Positions 1-7,646 of a DNA stretch of 16,779 nt are shown one piece after another. The notes under the pieces are model-generated. The model was not told the DNA's origin, did not search any database, and saw nothing but the letters and a program-made list of their open reading frames with translations. Numbering within the stretch: the stretch's first letter is position 1; every line of letters begins with the position of its first letter. A program made the position numbers and the translations under genes. Source of the DNA: JAGLSB01 sp023135955 (GTDB lineage Bacteria > Bacteroidota > Bacteroidia > Bacteroidales > GCA-2748055); the NCBI GenBank assembly GCA_030673645.1, contig DAOVIO010000084.1, forward strand, positions 1 through 16,779. The letters run 5' to 3'.

Positions 1-53
1 AAGTAACTGCAGCCGGAATTTTTGCAGATGTAATTAGGATTGCTAAAGTATAA
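1..53 (+). CDS. thrA: C-terminal end of bifunctional aspartokinase/homoserine dehydrogenase (partial)
   Basis: Only the last 16 codons and the TAA stop lie in the window, read in frame from base 3. They encode VTAAGIFADVIRIAKV. This closely matches the end of ThrA-type homoserine dehydrogenase, whose C-terminus in E. coli reads NDVTAAGVFADLL. The enzyme phosphorylates aspartate and reduces aspartate semialdehyde to homoserine. The short match is supported by context: a HAD phosphatase, thrB and thrC follow on the same strand, with only 8 bases between this stop and the next start. Whether the full protein is a kinase-dehydrogenase fusion or a stand-alone homoserine dehydrogenase cannot be seen here. 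Confidence 0.8.
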   Translation, partial: VTAAGIFADVIRIAKV

Positions 54-61
54 ATAAACTT

Positions 62-733
62 ATGATTGAAGCTGTAATTTTTGATATGGATGGATTACTT
101 GTCGATTCCGAGCCCTTCTGGCAGGAAACCGAAAGATCCATAATGCGTAACTTTGGGGTTGAAATTACTGATGAGATGCAAAAAGAAAGTTTTGGCTTAA
201 GTACAGAGGAACAGATAGCTCATTGGTATAATTATCAACCCTGGCCAAATCCCGATTTTCCTGAGTTGGAAAGATTATATAACGAAATAATGCAGGGATT
301 TTTCAAAACAAAAGCTGAGCTTCTTCCGGGAGTAGAATATATCCTGGACTTTTTTAAAAAGAAAAAATTAAAAATAGCATTGGCATCCTCTTCAAATATG
401 ACTCTGATAAATTCTTTTATCAGTAAATTCAACTTAGCTGAATCATTTGATGGTATAAGCTCTGCCGAGACCGAAGAATTTGCAAAACCACATCCTGCAG
501 TTTATATAAAAGCAGCAAAATATTTAAATGTTAAGCCTACTAATTGCATTGCCTTTGAAGATAGTGTCCACGGAGTAATTGCAGGAAAAGCTGCCAAAAT
601 GAAAGTAGTTGCTATACCTGATAAAGCTCACTTCTCTTTTCCAGGCTATTTAGTTGCTGATTTAAAAATTAAAAGTCTGAATGAATTTGGAGAAAAAGAG
701 TTTAATAAAATTAATAATAATTCCATGTCATGA
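62..733 (+). CDS. HAD-superfamily phosphatase, HxpB/YniC-like, inside the thr operon
   Basis: A 223-residue cytoplasmic HAD hydrolase of the beta-phosphoglucomutase-like subfamily. Visible motifs are motif I FDMDG (nucleophile D8, acid/base D10), motif II ASSS near 108-111, motif III lysine K142 in AKPHP, and motif IV EDS at 166-168. A helical cap lies at about 15-85. The whole sequence, including LLVDSEP, the YxxQPW segment at 56-61 and KPHPxVY, resembles E. coli YniC/HxpB, a hexitol and 2-deoxyglucose-6-phosphate phosphatase. Substrates in this subfamily vary, so the exact one is unknown. It starts 8 nt after thrA, and its TGA overlaps the thrB ATG (ATGA at 730-733), so it is probably translationally coupled to threonine synthesis. 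A housekeeping phosphatase acting on a pathway-related phosphoester is an inference only. Confidence 0.9.
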   Translation: MIEAVIFDMDGLLVDSEPFWQETERSIMRNFGVEITDEMQKESFGLSTEEQIAHWYNYQPWPNPDFPELERLYNEIMQGFFKTKAELLPGVEYILDFFKKKKLKIALASSSNMTLINSFISKFNLAESFDGISSAETEEFAKPHPAVYIKAAKYLNVKPTNCIAFEDSVHGVIAGKAAKMKVVAIPDKAHFSFPGYLVADLKIKSLNEFGEKEFNKINNNSMS

Positions 734-1656
734 GTCATTCCCTAAGAATTACAGCACCTGCTACTGTTTCCAATGTAGGACCAGGGTTTGACTTGATGGG
801 TTTCGCATTAGATGAGCCAAACGACATATTACAGGTTAAGCGGAATAATTTGAATTCTATTCGGATTATCAATGAGAGTGAAGCAAATATTCCTATAGAT
901 CCGGCAAAAAATGTTTCTTCAGTTGCTATTCAGTCTCTTTTAAATAAGTTTCAGATCAAGGATGGCTTTGACCTTATTTTTGAAAAGAAAATTAATCCGG
1001 GATCAGGAATCGGATCAAGTGCCTCAAGTTGTACTGCTGCAGTATTTGGAGTAAATAAATTGCTTGGTGACCTTGAAACTAAAGAAAATCTTATTGAACA
1101 TGCACTTGCCGGGGAGTTTATTGCCAGCGGTAGTCTCCATGCAGATAATATTGCGCCTGCTATGCTGGGTGGATTTATCTTAATTCGATCATACGATCCT
1201 ATTGATATTGTTAAACTCGCCTATCCAAAAAATCTTGTATGTACTCTTGTTCATCCTGATTTGATAATAAAAACTACTGAGAGTCGTAAACTCATCCCAA
1301 ATAATATAAGTCTTCAAACCAGTATTTCCCAATCAGGCAACATTGCAGCCCTGGTAGCAGGATTAAACACAAACGACTATGCTTTAATTGGCCGATCCTT
1401 AAATGATTATATCGCTGAGCCTCACAGATCTAAATATATTCCGGGCTATAGTATTTTAAAGAAACGATTAAAAGATTGTGGAGTCCTCGGAATGAATATA
1501 TCAGGATCGGGGCCATCTGTTTTTGCATTATCTGACAATCTTGAGACAGCAAAAAAAGCAGCCCTGGTTATGAAAGAAACGTTTATTGAAAAAGACATTC
1601 AATCGACTAGCTATATTTCTGGAATTTCAGAATTAGGGACTCGGGTTCTGGATTAA
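730..1656 (+). CDS. thrB: Homoserine kinase
   Basis: A 308-residue GHMP-family kinase that phosphorylates homoserine to O-phosphohomoserine with ATP, the penultimate step of threonine synthesis. Three GHMP motifs are visible. The N-terminal ATVSNVGPGFD is at about 11-21. The phosphate-binding glycine/serine loop NPGSGIGSSASS is at 89-100. The C-terminal NISGSGPS loop is at 256-263. The HADN segment at 137-140 is the usual homoserine-kinase feature. Length is normal for the family (about 300-310 aa). The ATG overlaps the stop of the upstream HAD gene by ATGA, and thrC follows 27 bases downstream, so the order is thrA-HAD-thrB-thrC. Confidence 0.97.
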   Translation: MSHSLRITAPATVSNVGPGFDLMGFALDEPNDILQVKRNNLNSIRIINESEANIPIDPAKNVSSVAIQSLLNKFQIKDGFDLIFEKKINPGSGIGSSASSCTAAVFGVNKLLGDLETKENLIEHALAGEFIASGSLHADNIAPAMLGGFILIRSYDPIDIVKLAYPKNLVCTLVHPDLIIKTTESRKLIPNNISLQTSISQSGNIAALVAGLNTNDYALIGRSLNDYIAEPHRSKYIPGYSILKKRLKDCGVLGMNISGSGPSVFALSDNLETAKKAALVMKETFIEKDIQSTSYISGISELGTRVLD

Positions 1657-1683
1657 GATGTAATTTTCTTAAAAATTGAAATA

Positions 1684-2982
1684 GTGAAATTCTACAGCAC
1701 AAATAATAAAAATCATACAGCTAATCTTAGAGATGCAATATTTAAAGGCCTGCCAGAAGATGGTGGACTGTATATGCCGGAGAGAATCCCAGTGATGGAT
1801 AAGAATTTTATCAATTCACTTCAAAACCTGAGTCTTCAGGAAATTTCCAAAGAATTGAGCAAAAAACTTTTCGGTGATGATGTTCCATTTCAAAAATTAG
1901 AAGAAATCGTTGATGAGTCCTTAAATTTTGAAATCCCATTAGTAAGAATAAGCGACAAAATTTACAGCCTGGAGCTTTTCCATGGACCAACTCTGGCTTT
2001 TAAAGATGTAGGTGCCCGATTTATGGCCAGAATTTTATCACATTTCATTGGCGAAAGCAAAGATGAAATTAACGTTCTTGTTGCTACATCAGGAGATACT
2101 GGAAGCGCAGTAGCAAATGGCTTTTTGGGTGTAGAAGGTATAACTGTCCATGTTTTATACCCAAAGGACAAGGTGAGTAAAATGCAAGAGAAGCAATTCG
2201 CAACTTTGGGAAATAATATCAAAGCTATTGAAGTAGAGGGTAATTTTGATGATTGTCAGCGACTTGTAAAAACAGCATTTAAGGACAAGGCTATCACGGG
2301 GCATATTTCACTCTCATCTGCCAATTCGATAAATCTGGCAAGGCTTCTTCCACAGTCTTTTTACTATTGGCATGCATGGAAACAACTCGAAAATAATGAG
2401 AATACTGTTTTCTGTGTCCCCAGTGGCAACTTTGGCAATCTAACGGCAGGTCTGATAGCTCAAAGAATGGGGTTACCAGCAAAGCATTTTCTGGCAGCTA
2501 CAAATATTAACGATATTGTACCCAACTATCTCAAAAACGGGAAATTTAAACCCAGAGCATCTGTAACTACAATTGCCAATGCAATGGATGTGGGCGATCC
2601 TTCTAATTTTTCCCGAATGATGGATTTATTTGATTCTTCTCAGGAGAAAATGGCTTCATCAATTACTTCCTTCTCATACACTGATGACGAAATAAGAACA
2701 ACAATTAAGAATGTCTATCAGAAATATAACTATATATCAGATCCACATGGAGCAATTGGATTCAAAGCTTCAGAGGAATACCTGAAAGATAATCCTGAAA
2801 ATAAAATTATTTTCTTTGAAACAGCCCATCCCGCCAAGTTTCACGAAATTGTTGAAGATGTAATCAAACAGGAAATACCTATTCCCAATCGTTTGAAACA
2901 ATTTTTAAACAAAGAAAAAACTTCTCTACAACTAAGCAGTGAATATGTAGATTTTAAGGAATATTTGATTGGATTGAAATAA
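1684..2982 (+). CDS. thrC: Threonine synthase
   Basis: A 432-residue PLP-dependent fold-type II enzyme that converts O-phosphohomoserine and water to threonine and phosphate. The PLP lysine is K107 in HGPTLAFKDVGARF. The SGDTGSAV loop at about 136-143 and the serine/glycine-rich PSGNFGN segment near 240 bind cofactor phosphate and substrate. The start is a GTG. It is chosen because the product then begins MKFYSTN, the conserved beginning of Bacteroidota and E. coli-type ThrC, and no ATG is nearby. There is no clear Shine-Dalgarno sequence, as usual in this phylum. It is the last gene of the operon and converges on gdhA across a 142-bp gap with two hairpins. Confidence 0.97.
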   Translation: MKFYSTNNKNHTANLRDAIFKGLPEDGGLYMPERIPVMDKNFINSLQNLSLQEISKELSKKLFGDDVPFQKLEEIVDESLNFEIPLVRISDKIYSLELFHGPTLAFKDVGARFMARILSHFIGESKDEINVLVATSGDTGSAVANGFLGVEGITVHVLYPKDKVSKMQEKQFATLGNNIKAIEVEGNFDDCQRLVKTAFKDKAITGHISLSSANSINLARLLPQSFYYWHAWKQLENNENTVFCVPSGNFGNLTAGLIAQRMGLPAKHFLAATNINDIVPNYLKNGKFKPRASVTTIANAMDVGDPSNFSRMMDLFDSSQEKMASSITSFSYTDDEIRTTIKNVYQKYNYISDPHGAIGFKASEEYLKDNPENKIIFFETAHPAKFHEIVEDVIKQEIPIPNRLKQFLNKEKTSLQLSSEYVDFKEYLIGLK

Positions 2983-2986
2983 ATCT

Positions 2987-3027
2987 TTAAGTCGGTTATT
3001 TCGGCTTCGCTCAATAACCCGAGTTAA
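2987..3027. terminator. Imperfect hairpin after thrC, likely terminator/intergenic palindrome
   Basis: GGTTATT (2994-3000) pairs perfectly with AATAACC (3013-3019) around a 12-nt loop containing GGCTTCGCTC. With one bulged C and one mismatch the stem extends outward to TTAA (2987-2990) and TTAA (3024-3027). It starts 4 bases after the thrC stop, in the gap between convergent genes. There is no run of T, so it may act as a bidirectional terminator or mRNA 3'-end stabiliser rather than a classical intrinsic terminator. It is related to the hairpin at 3095-3125. Confidence 0.5.
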
Positions 3028-3094
3028 ATGCCCTGGACAAACAAGCTAATAATAACTGTTGGTTACTTGTAATCCCAAGTCTGAATATCCATTG

Positions 3095-3125
3095 GTGGTT
3101 ATTGAAGCGTAGTCGAAATAACTAC
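3095..3125. terminator. Second, inverted copy of the intergenic hairpin, abutting the gdhA stop
   Basis: The left arm at 3095-3103 (GTGGTTATT) pairs with 3117-3125 (AATAACTAC), with one G-T wobble, around a 13-nt loop. Its reverse complement is nearly the same as the core of the hairpin at 2994-3019, differing by two substitutions and one inserted base. The two elements are therefore inverted copies, one behind each of the convergent genes thrC and gdhA. The outermost base overlaps the gdhA stop codon. The position suggests a terminator or 3'-end element for gdhA. Confidence 0.5.
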
Positions 3126-4462
3126 TAAAACAAACCCTGATCGAGCATTGCATCAGCTACTTTTAGGAAACCTGCAATATTAGCTCCTTTTACATAGTCA
3201 ACGTACCCATCCGGTTCAGCACCATATTTCACGCAGTTTTCGTGAATGTTGGTCATAATATGATGAAGTCTTGAATCTACTTCTTTGCTGTGCCAATTAA
3301 TCTTCATAGAGTTTTGGGCCATTTCTAATCCGGAAGTAGCTACTCCACCTGCATTAGATGCTTTTCCGGGTGAAAACAATACCTTATTTTCCTGTAAAAC
3401 TTCAATTGCTTCAGGAGTACAAGGCATATTAGCACCTTCAGTAATACATAAGCAACCATTTTTTACAAGCACTTCAGCATTTTCCTTATTTAGTTCGTTT
3501 TGAGTGGCGCAAGGAAGTGCAATATCACAAGGAACTTCCCATGGGTGTTTTCCCTGAACAAATTCAACCCCCTCAAATTCGTAGGAATATGGTTTAACAA
3601 TATCTTCATTGGTTGCCCGAAGTTCAAGCATATACTCAATTTTTTCACCGCTTACTCCTTCTGGATCATGAATATAACCATCAGGACCAGACAGTGTTAT
3701 TACTTTCCCTCCTAGCTCAGTAACTTTTTGTGCTGCGCCCCATGCAACATTTCCGAAGCCGGAAATAGCAACTTTTTTCCCTTTGAAATCCTGATTGATA
3801 GTCCTCAACATCTCTTGAGCAAAATAAACAACTCCAAATCCTGTAGCTTCAGGTCTTATCAATGATCCACCCCAGTTTAATCCTTTTCCAGTAAGGACTC
3901 CTGTATTTTCTCTGGCTAGCTTGCGGTAAATTCCGTATAAATATCCTATCTCCCTTCCTCCAACTCCAATATCACCAGCAGGAACATCAGTATCAGGACC
4001 AATTAACTGCCATAACTCCATCATAAATGCCTGACAGAAACGCATAATTTCACGATCTGACTTTCCTTTAGGATTAAAATCGGAACCACCCTTAGCTCCA
4101 CCCATAGGAAGAGAAGTTAGAGAATTTTTAAATATCTGTTCGAATCCAAGAAATTTAAGGATACTTAAGTTTACACTTGGGTGAAAACGAAGTCCACCTT
4201 TATAGGGCCCGATTGCATTATTGAACTGAACCCGATATCCTCTGTTTACATGAACTTTACCCTCATCATCCTCCCATGGAACTTTAAACATCACAACCCT
4301 GTCGGGCTCTACCAGTCGTTCTATAATTTTTTCTGACTCGAACTGTGGATTATCATTATAAACTTCCTCAATAGATTCCAGTACTTCCTTAACAGCCTGA
4401 TGATATTCTGTTTCACCGGCAGATTTTTTTATAAGGTCATTCATTAATAGATCAACATTCAT
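3125..4462 (-). CDS. gdhA: Glutamate dehydrogenase, hexameric NAD(P)-dependent type
   Basis: A 445-residue cytoplasmic enzyme that interconverts 2-oxoglutarate plus ammonia with glutamate. It aligns from end to end with the small hexameric family (E. coli GdhA, 447 aa). Visible substrate and catalytic residues are K88 in GPYKGG, K112, catalytic K124 in PMGGAKGGSDF and D164 in PAGDIGVGG. The dinucleotide fold has GFGNVA at 235-240, and the second-strand SGPDG is at 258-262. Those last two motifs resemble the NAD-dependent Clostridium symbiosum enzyme more than the NADP-dependent E. coli one, so the coenzyme should be left open; dual use is known in Bacteroides. The ATG start gives the normal N-terminus. 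It lies downstream of the two PPDK_N proteins, separated by 170 bp of AT-rich DNA. Confidence 0.97.
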   Translation of the reverse strand: MNVDLLMNDLIKKSAGETEYHQAVKEVLESIEEVYNDNPQFESEKIIERLVEPDRVVMFKVPWEDDEGKVHVNRGYRVQFNNAIGPYKGGLRFHPSVNLSILKFLGFEQIFKNSLTSLPMGGAKGGSDFNPKGKSDREIMRFCQAFMMELWQLIGPDTDVPAGDIGVGGREIGYLYGIYRKLARENTGVLTGKGLNWGGSLIRPEATGFGVVYFAQEMLRTINQDFKGKKVAISGFGNVAWGAAQKVTELGGKVITLSGPDGYIHDPEGVSGEKIEYMLELRATNEDIVKPYSYEFEGVEFVQGKHPWEVPCDIALPCATQNELNKENAEVLVKNGCLCITEGANMPCTPEAIEVLQENKVLFSPGKASNAGGVATSGLEMAQNSMKINWHSKEVDSRLHHIMTNIHENCVKYGAEPDGYVDYVKGANIAGFLKVADAMLDQGLF

Positions 4463-4632
4463 AGCTTATTTTTTAATTTCTCTTCAAAGATTCTAATATG
4501 TCATAACTGATGTGCAAAATTGAATTTAATGCCGAATATATCCAAATATTATTCCTTAATAAATATATGATTTTAAGCATGTTAAAAATATGACTAAAAT
4601 CATTTATTTTTTTGTAAATGAATGATACTCCA
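4463..4632. other. AT-rich spacer between gdhA and the 1002-aa PPDK_N protein
   Basis: This 170-bp gap should hold the gdhA promoter and the 3' end of the upstream - strand gene. Weak A/T-only inverted repeats are present: ATGATTTT at 4567-4574 with AAAATCAT at 4596-4603, and CATTTA at 4601-4606 with TAAATG at 4615-4620. They are too AT-rich to call a terminator. No convincing TAnnTTTG promoter box was found on the - strand. Confidence 0.4.
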
Positions 4633-7600
4633 CTATTCAGAAACCAGACAAATATCAGGTTTATAGATAACTCCTTTGGTATTTCTTCCGTCAATTATTA
4701 TTTTCATTTCTTTTTCAAAACGAATATGACGAACAAACTGATCCTCGTAACAAGCTTTTTGCTTATTCAGACAATCAATATCATAAATTCCATCCTTCAT
4801 GAACGGATTAATAGTAAAATAACCAACCCCAAACGAAGTTAAATTTTGGAAAAAATGAGTTCCCTGGCTCGGATCAATTCTGTAATTTTCAAGTCCCGAC
4901 TCAACAATAACCCTTGCTTCAGAGATTTGTGTCCAAATAATCGGGATCCCCAACCATGGATCAGATGAGCCCCATCTACCGGGACCTACAAGGACATAAT
5001 TTCGTCCACTATCCTTAAATTTTTTATTGAGACCTTCAATAATGATTGCTATTTCAGGATTATTGGCAGCCTCAAACTTCTCAGGTCTAACATAAACAAA
5101 ATCAAATATTTCCGAAAATTCACCATTCCCCAGAGCTTTATTTGACAGGATTAATGCTTCTTCATCTTTCACATCTTTCATCTCAAATATCTTTGACTGA
5201 TCATTTTCAACTATAGGCCTAATCTGCAGGAGATTAAATATACCGGGTAGTCCTTTTGGAACATTCAAATCTACTGCGAACTCAATTTCAATAGGCAGAT
5301 TCATTTCCTTTTGGCCAACCTCCAATAAGGTCTTTAATATTTCTGCAAGAGGAAATACTTCATGTTTTAAAATATTTGAAAATGAAATTAGCTTCTTAGC
5401 TTTTTCAACGAAACCATTACGAACCATATTCGTATCATAATCATAATACGAAATGGCATGCTTGAATGAGGGATCATTTTTAGCTTCCCTGATTTTCAGC
5501 TTTTTAAGGTTTACAGAATCATCTGTTGAGGTTACAAAACTATCTGAATTCAAATCAAGTGCATAAAAAGTCTTTTGAGTATCACGAATTATTGTATCTG
5601 GTGAAGAAAGTTGCAAAATCTTTTTGGGATAGCTGGGAGAAAATCTAAGCGAGATTCCGCCATCAACAATATACTTACCAAGGCCATACGCAATATTACA
5701 TATTCCATCCACAGCTTTCTCTGGCCCTACTGGATAAAAATTAATGGATCGAGCTACTCCGGATATAGTTGGATAAAACAAATTATCCGTTTCTGCCCCA
5801 CAAACTTCCTGAAGGATAATACCCATCTTTTCCTCATCAATAACGTTTGAAGTGGCTTCCATGTATGCTTTACTTGATTTATAATACACACAGGCGTAAA
5901 CAGATTTTATTGCATCAGAAAGCATTCTGATCGTAAGAGCATGATCAGAACTAATACAGGGTATCATATATGTGGAATAAACTCCCGCAAAGGGCTGATA
6001 ATGACTGTCTTCTAGTTTGCTTGAAGACCTGATTGCGATAGGATTCCTAATAATTGATACAAAAGCATATAAATCCTGATGTAGCCATCCCGGCAACTTG
6101 GCTTTAATAAAATGATTAAGAATTTCATCATCACTTAGATCGGAAAGTGCAATTTTATGAAGATCATTATTATCCATAAATTCATCGAAAACATCTGTAC
6201 TCAGAACTACAGTACGAGGAATAGTAATTAAAGCACGTCCAAACTTATTGAAAAGGTTATGCTTTTTAATTACTGAATTGATAAAGGCTAGTCCTCTGGC
6301 CTTACCTCCAATGGAGCCTTCCCCAATTCTTGTAAAAGTTAAGTAATCGTCATAATTAGATTTATCAAATTCTGCAATTATACCCCTTCCCTTGCTTATT
6401 CTAAAGCTTGCAATTGCTTCATATATATAATTTCGAATATCATCCAGCTTCTTAAAGTCTTCTGCTCTAACATATTTGAGAATTTGCGCAACCGGAAATA
6501 TTGCTCTGGCATTAAGCCATTTAGAAAAATCATTTTTTGAAACATGATATTCAAATACATTATCCGGAATTGCAAGTATTTGATGCTGTAATGCTTGCAA
6601 ATCGGCAGCACGACATAATTCCTCTCCCGTGTCCGGATGTCTGAAAATAAATTCACCAAAAGCAAAATTCCTGATTATATAATTTCTTAAATCTATCGAC
6701 AATGTTTTAGAGTACTTATGAAGAAATCCTACCTTTAACTCATTGGCAGCTGCATGATTTGTCACGTCAGAAGATTGTAAAAGAAAAGGAAGATAAGGAT
6801 CTTCCTCTTTGACTACTCCGCACAACTTAAGACCTGCCTTGGTTTTGCTATCTCTTTCATTATCTACCTTATAACTTACATCTGAGATGATTCCCAGAAG
6901 ATTTTCTTTATATTTTCTGAATAAAGCCAGGGCATCGTCATAAGTCTTTGCCAAAAGAATTTTTGGTCGTCCCCTCATTCTAAGCATTTTCTGATGCTCG
7001 TTTAATGCCTCCTTCATAAACTCCCTGGATTGCTTCAGAATAATTTTATAAAGTAGTGGAAGATAGACAGAAGTATACCTGATAGAATCTTCAACAAGAA
7101 TTATGGTCTGAACACCAACAACTTCTACATCATGCTCAGCATTCATTTTATCCTCAATCAACTTAATAATAGCTAGAAGCAAATCTGCATTCCCTAACCA
7201 ACAGAAAACATAATCAATTGCCGAAAGGTCTTCGTTTTGAAGCTTCAGAGACACTTCCCGATTATAATGTGTTAATACTACAATTGGGATATCCTGATAA
7301 GATTTTTTTATTTGCTTTGCCAGTTCAAAAGTATCTACGTCACCGATATTCAGCATTTCCAGAATGAGATCAACCTCTTCGCTCTCAAGTATTTCAAAAG
7401 CCATCTTCGCACTACTTGCTTTAATAAATACAGGCGGATATCTCAGATTAAGAGAAACATATTCATTGAAAATCTGTTCGTCAATTCTACCATCTTCCTC
7501 AAGCATAAAGAAATCGTAACTACTACTGATTATTAGGACAGTACGAATACGTTTCTGCATTAATCCGCCAAACTCCGTCATATTAAAATCGATCGAAGGC

Positions 7601-7641
7601 AAATCAAAAGCATTATGTTGTAAATGAAGAGGATCTGTCAT
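4633..7641 (-). CDS. Receiver-PPDK_N (PEP/pyruvate-binding) protein, 1002 aa
   Basis: A large soluble protein of unknown reaction. Residues 31-165 form a degenerate receiver lacking the acidic pair and phospho-acceptor, but with a YDFFxLEEDGR segment. Residues 178-325 form a second receiver that keeps E184-D185, candidate phospho-acceptor D254, S290/S291 and K309, with a long insertion after the first helix. A linker carries FSKWLNAR (372-379). Residues 438-812 are a PPDK_N-type ATP-binding domain: GEGSIGGKARGLAF, AIRSSSKLEDS (R538), EIEFAVD (E785/E787) and QIRP (806-809). The C-terminal 190 residues hold VGPGRWGSSDP and GTHFF (H929). No PEP-synthase GGxxSHxA phosphohistidine motif or PEP-binding TIM barrel is recognisable, so it is not a normal PEP synthase. 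It starts 5 bases after its paralogue and is co-transcribed with it. I recall similar receiver/PPDK_N proteins from Bacteroidota and Deltaproteobacteria, annotated only by domain. Confidence 0.88.
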   Translation of the reverse strand: MTDPLHLQHNAFDLPSIDFNMTEFGGLMQKRIRTVLIISSSYDFFMLEEDGRIDEQIFNEYVSLNLRYPPVFIKASSAKMAFEILESEEVDLILEMLNIGDVDTFELAKQIKKSYQDIPIVVLTHYNREVSLKLQNEDLSAIDYVFCWLGNADLLLAIIKLIEDKMNAEHDVEVVGVQTIILVEDSIRYTSVYLPLLYKIILKQSREFMKEALNEHQKMLRMRGRPKILLAKTYDDALALFRKYKENLLGIISDVSYKVDNERDSKTKAGLKLCGVVKEEDPYLPFLLQSSDVTNHAAANELKVGFLHKYSKTLSIDLRNYIIRNFAFGEFIFRHPDTGEELCRAADLQALQHQILAIPDNVFEYHVSKNDFSKWLNARAIFPVAQILKYVRAEDFKKLDDIRNYIYEAIASFRISKGRGIIAEFDKSNYDDYLTFTRIGEGSIGGKARGLAFINSVIKKHNLFNKFGRALITIPRTVVLSTDVFDEFMDNNDLHKIALSDLSDDEILNHFIKAKLPGWLHQDLYAFVSIIRNPIAIRSSSKLEDSHYQPFAGVYSTYMIPCISSDHALTIRMLSDAIKSVYACVYYKSSKAYMEATSNVIDEEKMGIILQEVCGAETDNLFYPTISGVARSINFYPVGPEKAVDGICNIAYGLGKYIVDGGISLRFSPSYPKKILQLSSPDTIIRDTQKTFYALDLNSDSFVTSTDDSVNLKKLKIREAKNDPSFKHAISYYDYDTNMVRNGFVEKAKKLISFSNILKHEVFPLAEILKTLLEVGQKEMNLPIEIEFAVDLNVPKGLPGIFNLLQIRPIVENDQSKIFEMKDVKDEEALILSNKALGNGEFSEIFDFVYVRPEKFEAANNPEIAIIIEGLNKKFKDSGRNYVLVGPGRWGSSDPWLGIPIIWTQISEARVIVESGLENYRIDPSQGTHFFQNLTSFGVGYFTINPFMKDGIYDIDCLNKQKACYEDQFVRHIRFEKEMKIIIDGRNTKGVIYKPDICLVSE

Positions 7642-7646
7642 AATTA

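Noticed and set aside
4473..4694. 73-residue - strand reading frame between gdhA and the 1002-aa gene
   Set aside because: It overlaps the end of the large gene in another frame, has no recognisable domain and lies mostly in AT-rich spacer.
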